Positions 58,471 to 64,000 of a stretch of DNA of 64,000 nucleotides are shown one piece after another. Source of the stretch: Leptospira andrefontaineae (GTDB lineage Bacteria; Spirochaetota; Leptospiria; Leptospirales; Leptospiraceae); NCBI RefSeq assembly GCF_004770105.1, contig NZ_RQEY01000019.1:62001-126000 (forward strand). The letters are read 5' to 3'. How positions within the stretch are numbered: the stretch's first letter is position 1; each line of letters opens with the position of its first letter. The position numbers and the translations under genes are program-made. The notes under the pieces are model-generated. The model did not search any database. It saw only the letters and a list, made by a program, of their open reading frames with translations, and had not been told where the DNA came from.

Positions 58471-59303
58471 TAGAAGGCCCAACCCACAAAAAGATTCAAA
58501 CCGAAGCTAGAGCCTGGCAATCTTTCCGCATTCTGATATGCGTACCTTCTATATAATAGATCTCCGATGCTTGCGGTTCTATCCGAATAATAAAGATCTG
58601 AAACAGAGAATGAATTACGATAAGGGGCATACCAACTCCATACACCTTCCCAGCCGAAAAATAAACCGGATGTAGTTTGGAATCTGAATCCTACTCCAAA
58701 GCCTGCATAATTCCTTGGTCCGGAACTATAAGAATCTTTTTCAAAACGATATGTATTGCCTGCGGATTCCCAATAAAGAGCAGTTTGGTTCTTTTGGTAA
58801 TGTTCTCTTCCTAACCAAAGAGAAACGAAAAAAGGAGAATCTGCAATGAACCTTTGGACGAAGAACGCCCCTCCCCAATACTTCTCCTGGTTATTTCTCA
58901 ATCTTCCATAAAAATCATGTGGGGGAAGAAAATAAGAATATGCAGCATCATTATCGAAACGATTCACATAAGTGTTGGTATAACCGTTGAGTCCTATTGC
59001 CCATTGGGAATCTAACATTCTTGCGATCTGCAAAGAATAATATTTTTCGGAACGCCCAAAACCAAAACCACCTATCTGGTTCTTGAACTTCTCCCTAAGT
59101 TCTGCTTGGTTAGGTGAAGTTGGGGTTTTTTCAGGAGGAAGTCCATTCATAGGACCGGGCTTTTGTTCTATAGTTTTATCTGGAGAAGGTTCCAAAGTTT
59201 GGGACCAACTCTGAGAAGATATAATACAAAGAAGAAAGATAGATAAGATCGGAAAAAACGGTGAGGCCAGTCTTTTAGGGAAAAGCATCCCTAGCAAAAA
59301 CAC
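58470..59303 (-). CDS. Putative outer-membrane protein
   Basis: A 277-aa protein from GTG 59303; an ATG at 59288 is in frame and equally possible. The signal peptide (FPILSIFLLCIISSQSWSQ) is followed by a proline-rich linker and a strand-rich domain with many aromatic residues, ending in SFGLNLFVGWAF, which suits a beta barrel whose last strand ends in Phe. It is coupled to the glycerophosphodiesterase gene. No family named. Confidence 0.7.
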   Translation of the reverse strand: MFLLGMLFPKRLASPFFPILSIFLLCIISSQSWSQTLEPSPDKTIEQKPGPMNGLPPEKTPTSPNQAELREKFKNQIGGFGFGRSEKYYSLQIARMLDSQWAIGLNGYTNTYVNRFDNDAAYSYFLPPHDFYGRLRNNQEKYWGGAFFVQRFIADSPFFVSLWLGREHYQKNQTALYWESAGNTYRFEKDSYSSGPRNYAGFGVGFRFQTTSGLFFGWEGVWSWYAPYRNSFSVSDLYYSDRTASIGDLLYRRYAYQNAERLPGSSFGLNLFVGWAF

Positions 59304-59357
59304 CCGAAAACGAAAAATGTCAAGCAGTGGAAACTGAGAGGAGGGAAGAAATTAGCA

Positions 59358-59376
59358 GGCGAGGTTTCCCTTCGCC
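59358..59376 (-). terminator. Hairpin after the phasin-like gene
   Basis: GGCGAGG (59358-59364) and CTTCGCC (59370-59376) form a 7-bp stem with one wobble. It lies 14 nt past the stop at 59390. The tail has few Ts. Confidence 0.4.
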
Positions 59377-59389
59377 CGCTCGTCGGAAA

Positions 59390-59761
59390 TTAAGCTTTTC
59401 CTTTTGCAGTAGCTTTGATTGTTTCAGCTACTTCGGTCAATTTAGCTTTAACAGCGTCTAATTGGCCTTCTGGAACGCGTTTTTTGATCTCTTCGGAGAT
59501 TTGATTGTACTTCTCAACGATCTTACCACGAGTTTCTTCGTAGTTTTTACCGGCAACAGTGGAAACTTCTTTGATTTCGTTCAAAAGTTTATCCACAGAC
59601 TCGCGAATTTTTACAGAACCTTCAGAATTGTCTGCAGCACCTTTAGCTACTAATTCTCCGTAGGTTTTTTCCAAATCCACTTTCGCTTTGTCTAATCCTT
59701 CTTGTCCAGATTTCAAAAGTCCGATTCCAGCGTTAAGAATGTCCAACAGTTGTTTTTCCAT
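59390..59761 (-). CDS. Phasin-like protein
   Basis: A 123-aa helical amphipathic protein. I choose ATG 59761 ([14 protein letters not shown]), with AGGAG upstream; a longer frame would add a Cys/Arg-rich stretch. The block LDILNAGIG, a long K/E helix and [18 protein letters not shown] fit the phasin-related family. Such proteins cover polyhydroxyalkanoate granules. It shares its N-terminus and leader with the 85-aa protein at 29544. A good promoter and an operator-like dyad lie upstream. Confidence 0.82.
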   Translation of the reverse strand: MEKQLLDILNAGIGLLKSGQEGLDKAKVDLEKTYGELVAKGAADNSEGSVKIRESVDKLLNEIKEVSTVAGKNYEETRGKIVEKYNQISEEIKKRVPEGQLDAVKAKLTEVAETIKATAKGKA

Positions 59762-59791
59762 TTTTCTCTCCTTTTTCCGCCGCACTTTTGG

Positions 59792-59801
59792 TGCAGCGCA
59801 C
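59792..59801 (-). promoter_or_regulatory. TGCANNGCAC element upstream of the phasin-like gene
   Basis: TGCAGCGCAC on the plus strand (GTGCGCTGCA in the gene direction), 30 nt before the start codon and just after the -10 box. It matches the element 31 nt before the short phasin-like gene. GGTGC and CAAT units on both sides form a wider imperfect inverted repeat. Confidence 0.5.
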
Positions 59802-59807
59802 AATCCA

Positions 59808-59836
59808 TTCATATTGCACCGCACCATAGAGGTCAA
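59808..59836 (-). promoter_or_regulatory. Sigma70-type promoter of the phasin-like gene
   Basis: TTGACC (59836-59831), a 17-nt spacer, and TATGAA (59813-59808). The spacing is ideal. Confidence 0.62.
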
Positions 59837-59842
59837 CCTCTA
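59827..59842. promoter_or_regulatory. Dyad over the -35 box of the phasin-like gene
   Basis: TAGAGGT-CA-ACCTCTA, 7-bp arms, overlaps the -35 box completely. A bound repressor would block RNA polymerase. Confidence 0.45.
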
Positions 59843-59882
59843 AATTACAAAAAATTAGAAAAAAATAAAAAAGAAAACTAGG

Positions 59883-60641
59883 TCAGATCCGACCCGGTTG
59901 GACTTCCAGCTTAGGATATTTGAGGTCCATATCCTCCAATTCCTTGCGAACTGACTTAGCGATCAAATAATCCCTATACCATTTCTTGTCAGAAGGAACG
60001 ATCACCCAAGGAAAACGATCTTTAGAATGGGAAAATATCCATGCATACGCATTCTGATAGTTCTTAAAATTTTTATGAGCTTCTAGATCGCTTGGATCGA
60101 ACTTCCAATTCTTTTCAGGATTGGATAATCTTTCTTCTATCCTTTTGATCTGCTCTTCTTGGGAAATATGTAAGAAAAATTTGAGGATATGAGTATGATT
60201 TTCCTTAGATACAAATTCCTCGAATGAATCGATAAACTCTAATCTTTCTTTAAGCTTATCCTTAGATAAACTTTCGGAAACGAAAGGAACCAGAATATCC
60301 TCGTAATGGGAACGATTGAAAATCTGGATCCATCCCTTCCCGGGAAGTTCTTTGTGAATTCTCCAGAGAAAGTCCCGACTCAATTCTTCTTGTGTAGGGG
60401 CCTTCCAAGCCTTACATGTGCATCCTAAAGGATTTAAAGCAGAGAAAAGTTTTTTGACCGATCCATCTTTTCCGGAAGCATCCACTCCCTGTAGAATGAT
60501 GAGTAATGATTTCTTTTTACCTGCAAAAAGACGGATCTGTAATTCTTCTATCCTTTCCAATTCCTTCAAACGAAGTTCTTCCGCTTTTTCTTTGGAAAGA
60601 TCTTTGTCCGGTTCTGTGGAATATTCGGAAAGTTCAATCAT
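59883..60641 (-). CDS. Polyphosphate kinase 2 family protein
   Basis: A 252-aa PPK2 enzyme that uses polyphosphate to phosphorylate nucleotides (or the reverse). Walker A: LIILQGVDASGKDGSVKKLF; lid region: GKGWIQIFNRSHYEDILVP; second-half DRFPWVIVPSDKKWYRDY is typical. PPK2 subclasses differ in using NMP or NDP, which I cannot resolve. The gene follows DUF2804 after 6 nt. Confidence 0.93.
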   Translation of the reverse strand: MIELSEYSTEPDKDLSKEKAEELRLKELERIEELQIRLFAGKKKSLLIILQGVDASGKDGSVKKLFSALNPLGCTCKAWKAPTQEELSRDFLWRIHKELPGKGWIQIFNRSHYEDILVPFVSESLSKDKLKERLEFIDSFEEFVSKENHTHILKFFLHISQEEQIKRIEERLSNPEKNWKFDPSDLEAHKNFKNYQNAYAWIFSHSKDRFPWVIVPSDKKWYRDYLIAKSVRKELEDMDLKYPKLEVQPGRI

Positions 60642-60647
60642 TCTATA

Positions 60648-61667
60648 CTACCAACGAGCGATATGATCTTCTGCCCAGCCTTGTCCGCTTTCAATCCTAA
60701 ATTCACTTTTTCCTATTCGGAAAACTCCATCGAAACTTCCGATCATTTGATTCACTTTAGAAGCGATTAAACCCATATTGGAATACGCCTTTCTGTGAAA
60801 ATCCGGAGTGAACACAAGCTCTACCGCTTTACTTTCCTTGGAATAGATCATCCAAGGTTTTTTCGGATCTTTTTTATCAAATTCAAAAGCGATCACAGAA
60901 GGAATTTTAAAAATTCTACCATTGATAAGAAGTGCATTTTCAGTGGTTCCGGTTCCGTCTGTCCAACCCCCACCTAGATTCATTCCATACACTTCGTTGC
61001 CACCAGGACGATAAGACATAGAAGCCCAATTCCATTTGCTGAAATAAGGCCATACCCCTCTTCCATAATCCAGGACTCCGAAAGAAGTTTTAGGTTGGAA
61101 TTCATAAGATTTAGAAGCAGTTGTTACTTTTCCTTTTGCTCCTAGTCCGAATAATTTATGAGTGTATTGAAAACGATTTCGATTCCAAGGAACCACAACA
61201 TTCAAACTTTCCCATTGCTCAGGAACTTGTAATGTAAGATCTGCTTGGATCGACTTGTTTGTTCCCTTTAAGAAATCTACTTTGATCTTATAATTTCCAT
61301 CTTCGTCGATTTGGAAATCCAGAAATCCTTCTTTGCCTTCGTAACGAGCATTGCTGGAAACTGTTTGCCCAAGCAAAGTACCTTTACCAAAAGGAGTGAT
61401 TACGGTTGCCTCTTGGAATTCTCCGGTCCTTCTATCAAGCCAATAACAAAAGATCACACCGGCGTAATCGATATCCGAAACAGTAAAGGAAGCCAAAAAG
61501 TTTTGATCGTAAAAACACCAGTAATTCCATTTTTTCTTACGAAGCCAGTGGCCTTTTACATTACATCTATGTAAGGGAGTTTTGGACCAGCCGATCGCAT
61601 TCCGATTCACTTTACCGGAAGGATCACATAAAATGGTAGGTTGTTGGATTTCTGTTTCTAAATTCAT
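60648..61667 (-). CDS. DUF2804 domain protein
   Basis: A 339-aa protein from ATG 61667 (MNLETEIQQP); a longer frame from 61706 would add 13 residues. Characteristic text: LCDPSGKVNRNAIGWSKTP, GHWLRKKKWNYWCFYD, and ASMSYRPGGNEVYGMNLG. DUF2804 proteins are predicted to be lipocalin-like and of unknown role. Co-transcribed with PPK2 and probably with the MocR gene upstream. No signal peptide. Confidence 0.88.
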   Translation of the reverse strand: MNLETEIQQPTILCDPSGKVNRNAIGWSKTPLHRCNVKGHWLRKKKWNYWCFYDQNFLASFTVSDIDYAGVIFCYWLDRRTGEFQEATVITPFGKGTLLGQTVSSNARYEGKEGFLDFQIDEDGNYKIKVDFLKGTNKSIQADLTLQVPEQWESLNVVVPWNRNRFQYTHKLFGLGAKGKVTTASKSYEFQPKTSFGVLDYGRGVWPYFSKWNWASMSYRPGGNEVYGMNLGGGWTDGTGTTENALLINGRIFKIPSVIAFEFDKKDPKKPWMIYSKESKAVELVFTPDFHRKAYSNMGLIASKVNQMIGSFDGVFRIGKSEFRIESGQGWAEDHIARW

Positions 61668-61709
61668 GCTCTCAAAGGACAATACAGGAAGAATGTACGG
61701 ACCCACAAT

Positions 61710-63134
61710 CTAAATTTCTTTTGCAATTTTTCCTAAAGTTTGGATAGCAGAGATCACCTTTGGCCCCATTAGAACTCCTGCATTAATTCTAAAATTGTTC
61801 ACATACTTACCTGAAAGAGAGAAAAGATTTCCCGGAACTAAACTGATCTTCTTCTTAGCAGCTTGGAATCTGAGAACTCTGGAATCTTTTCCTTTAGGAA
61901 GTTCTATCCAAAGAAGAAAACCACCTTGCGGAATGGCGACCTTGGTCCCCTTCGGAAAATATTCCAAAAAAGAATCCGCATACGAAAGTACCAGACCTCC
62001 CAATCTTCTTCTAAATTCTCTCAAATGTCTTTCATGAGCAAGAGATCCTATAAAATAAGAAGAAGCAAGTTGAGGAATTGCAGGCAAAGAGATTGCCTCC
62101 GCTAAACGAAGGCGTCTAGCGTTCTCCACTTTTGTTATATCACTGATCATCCAACCGATCCTAAGACCTGGATTCACGGATTTAGAAAGAGAAGAGACCT
62201 GAGTTACAATTCCTTCCGTATCTAAAGATAATAAAGAAGAAGGACGAATGCCTCCGTTATGCTGCAAGTCTCCATAAATATCGTCCTCAAGAATTTTCAC
62301 ACCATACTTAGAAGAAATTTTCAGAAGTTCTTTTTTAGATTCCAAAGGCATAAGACTTCCCGTAGGATTCGAAAAAGTAGGAATTGTAATTAAAAATTTA
62401 GGGGATTCTTTCTTTATTACGGAAATATAAGATTGAAGATCCAAACCTGTAAAAGGATCGGTAGGGATCTCAATCGCTTTTAATTTTAACTCTGACAAAA
62501 TTTGGTACAAAACAAAATGAAGAGGGCTTTCGACAGCAACTTTATCACCCGGTTTAGTAGAAAGACTCAAAGCCAAAAATGCGGCCTCTGAACAACCTAA
62601 AGTGATAAACACTTCTTCCGGACGAACTCTTCTTTCTTTGCCGGAAGAACGTATCGCGATCTTCTTTCTTAACTCCAAAATACCGGCGGCATCCGAATAT
62701 TTATAAACCTGGGAGTCCTTTAAGGATTTCTTATATGATTTCTGCAAAGAAGAATAAGGTAAAAACTGAGGATCAGGAACTGCCGCACCGAAAGGAATAA
62801 AACCTGGATCCGCAAGTTCCGACATCAAAGAACTTACCTCTTCTGGAACAGAAGGATTCGGAACTCTTACAGGTTTTTCTAATTTGTATTTAGGATAAAG
62901 TTCCGGCCTGGGAAGAACAAAATACCCGGACCTTTCTCTCCCGCTGATAAAACCTCTTTCCTGAAGAATACCAAAAGCCTCAACCGCAGTAGAAAGATTA
63001 CATTCTTCGAATAAACAGATCTTTCGCAGAGAAGGCAATTTGGAACCGGGAGGAAATTCCCCGGATTCAATCCTTCCTATCAAAGAATTTGCTATCTTAG
63101 AGTATTTAGTTAGAAGTCGATCTGTATTGGTCAT
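61710..63134 (-). CDS. MocR-type regulator (GntR HTH fused to aminotransferase fold)
   Basis: A 474-aa protein. Residues about 8-75 are a GntR winged helix (IESGEFPPGSKLPSLRKI and ERGFISGRERSGYFV). Residues about 110-470 are a fold-type I PLP domain with the lysine in SSLSKSVNPGLRIGW. MocR proteins use PLP as a sensor and control vitamin B6, GABA or amino-acid genes. It is divergent from the aminotransferase gene across 59 nt, and three CTGTAT repeats lie between and just inside its start. Confidence 0.9.
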   Translation of the reverse strand: MTNTDRLLTKYSKIANSLIGRIESGEFPPGSKLPSLRKICLFEECNLSTAVEAFGILQERGFISGRERSGYFVLPRPELYPKYKLEKPVRVPNPSVPEEVSSLMSELADPGFIPFGAAVPDPQFLPYSSLQKSYKKSLKDSQVYKYSDAAGILELRKKIAIRSSGKERRVRPEEVFITLGCSEAAFLALSLSTKPGDKVAVESPLHFVLYQILSELKLKAIEIPTDPFTGLDLQSYISVIKKESPKFLITIPTFSNPTGSLMPLESKKELLKISSKYGVKILEDDIYGDLQHNGGIRPSSLLSLDTEGIVTQVSSLSKSVNPGLRIGWMISDITKVENARRLRLAEAISLPAIPQLASSYFIGSLAHERHLREFRRRLGGLVLSYADSFLEYFPKGTKVAIPQGGFLLWIELPKGKDSRVLRFQAAKKKISLVPGNLFSLSGKYVNNFRINAGVLMGPKVISAIQTLGKIAKEI

Positions 63135-63157
63135 AAAAACGATTTCTGTATCTGTAT
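63122..63157. promoter_or_regulatory. CTGTAT direct repeats in the MocR/aminotransferase gap
   Basis: CTGTAT occurs at 63122-63127, 63146-63151 and 63152-63157. Direct repeats are the usual type of site for GabR/PdxR-like regulators. The first copy is inside the regulator's first codons. Confidence 0.45.
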
Positions 63158-63193
63158 GGTAGTCTCAATTTAATGTATAAATCAAATAAGAAG

Positions 63194-64000
63194 ATGGGCA
63201 AGTTAATTCTAGAAAATACCTCCGAAATTTTCAGACCTTCTGCAAGGACTGAGAGAACTCCTGCGTCTGTGACGAGAGATATATTAAAGGTGATCGATAC
63301 ACCTGGAATGATCTCATTCGCAGGTGGACTTCCTGATGATTCTCTATTTCCTATCCAAGATCTAAAAAATATCTTTGAGACTTCTATTTCTAAAAAAGGT
63401 GCAAGATTATTCCAATACGCCGACACACAGGGACATTCCGAATTACGTGCTTGGATCGCTAATCGATATTATCCAGGTTCTTCAGCAGAGGAAATTCTTT
63501 TAACCTCTGGCTCCCAGCAAGCACTGGACCTACTCAGTCGTTATTTTATAGAAGAAGGTTCCCCTATACTTTTAGAAAGGCCAAGCTATTTAGGAGCTAT
63601 ACAAGTTTTCTCTTCTTATGCTCCTTCTTTCATCGGGATTAATTATGGAGAAGAAGGTCCGGATATGGAAGAGTTAAAGTATGTTCTGGCTACTTCTTCT
63701 GAAAAACCTAAATTCTTTTACTGTATACCTGATTTCCAAAATCCTTCTTCGTATTCTTATTCTTTAGAGATTAGAAATTCTATTTCTAAGTTACTTTTAG
63801 AAAATGGAATTCCAATATTAGAAGACACGGCTTATAGAGAATTGTATTTTGAAGAGGAGCTTCCGATTTCCTTATGCGAATTAGGCCCGGAACATACGAT
63901 ATCCATTGGAACATTTTCCAAAACCCTTGCACCCGGATTGAGAATAGGCTGGATCAAGGCCCCTAAAAAAATACTAAAAGATCTGATTGTACAAAAACAA
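63194..64000 (+). CDS. PLP-dependent aminotransferase, N-terminal part (cut by window end)
   Basis: The frame from ATG 63194 is open to the window end (269 residues). It is a fold-type I aminotransferase: MISFAGGLPDDSLFP near the start, LLTSGSQQALDLLSRYF, and GTFSKTLAPGLRIGW with the PLP lysine. The opening resembles LysN-type 2-aminoadipate and MocR-related aminotransferases. The C-terminus is missing. It may be controlled by the divergent MocR gene. Confidence 0.88.
   Translation, partial: MGKLILENTSEIFRPSARTERTPASVTRDILKVIDTPGMISFAGGLPDDSLFPIQDLKNIFETSISKKGARLFQYADTQGHSELRAWIANRYYPGSSAEEILLTSGSQQALDLLSRYFIEEGSPILLERPSYLGAIQVFSSYAPSFIGINYGEEGPDMEELKYVLATSSEKPKFFYCIPDFQNPSSYSYSLEIRNSISKLLLENGIPILEDTAYRELYFEEELPISLCELGPEHTISIGTFSKTLAPGLRIGWIKAPKKILKDLIVQKQ

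Noticed and set aside
59288..59330. TTGACA upstream of the outer-membrane protein gene
   Set aside because: The predicted transcript would start inside or at the start codon, and no good -10 is present.

Overview
The window looks like a chromosomal segment of a Leptospira-type spirochaete. The evidence is indirect but consistent. Base composition is AT-leaning, exported proteins are short and have relaxed spirochaetal lipoboxes, TTG and GTG starts are common, and several long proteins resemble leptospiral conserved proteins that I recall. There are no insertion sequences, no prophage block and no CRISPR array. The content is mostly housekeeping and envelope genes, packed tightly in short operons on both strands.

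Layout. 1-6.5 kb: a partial exported protein, a three-gene ABC exporter operon (ATPase, double-FtsX permease, short HlyD-like adaptor), a coiled-coil protein and an SH3 protein. 6.5-12.3 kb (minus): an Old Yellow Enzyme reductase, a lipoprotein/CapA-like pair, an outer-membrane-type protein and an acyl-CoA dehydrogenase. 12.4-23.2 kb (plus): a GT-C glycosyltransferase with a small membrane protein, then etfB-etfA-lolA-(610 aa unknown)-trpS-comEC-rsmA. 23.3-27.9 kb (minus): rsgA, a GHKL-HDOD fusion and an ABC-2 exporter pair. 28-31.5 kb: sixA, tRNA-Pro(GGG), a class D beta-lactamase-like protein, a short phasin-like protein, a paraoxonase-like lipoprotein and a thioesterase. 31.5-38.6 kb: a second GT-C protein, a STAS protein, a degenerate tyrosine recombinase, a hydrolase, a MASE1 hybrid histidine kinase and a SET-domain protein. 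38.7-45.6 kb: rppH, truncated haemoglobin, acylphosphatase, a beta-propeller protein, an MFS transporter, gamma-glutamyltransferase and an aldo/keto reductase. 45.6-53.6 kb: a lipoprotein, the trkA/trkH cluster with an adenosine deaminase relative, a MATE pump and gmd. 53.7-64 kb: an SH3 protein, a two-CNB regulator, a tetratricopeptide-like protein, a putative zinc-binding small protein, a lipoprotein, an outer-membrane protein/GDPD pair, a second phasin-like gene, PPK2, DUF2804, and a MocR regulator divergent from an aminotransferase cut by the window end.

How the parts relate. Envelope work dominates: lipoprotein carriage, two ABC exporters, two GT-C transferases, GDP-mannose dehydratase and several exported proteins. 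A second theme is storage and energy: two phasin-like paralogues, PPK2, ETF and acyl-CoA dehydrogenase. A third is signalling: hybrid kinase, STAS, HDOD, CNB and SixA. The most interesting observations are a TGCANNGCAC element placed almost identically upstream of both phasin-like genes, a tyrosine recombinase homologue that has lost nearly all its catalytic residues, a GHKL ATPase fused to an HDOD domain, a hybrid kinase whose first membrane helix lies upstream of any canonical start codon, and CTGTAT repeats in the MocR/aminotransferase intergenic region. All functional names rest on motif recognition by eye; no database search was run.
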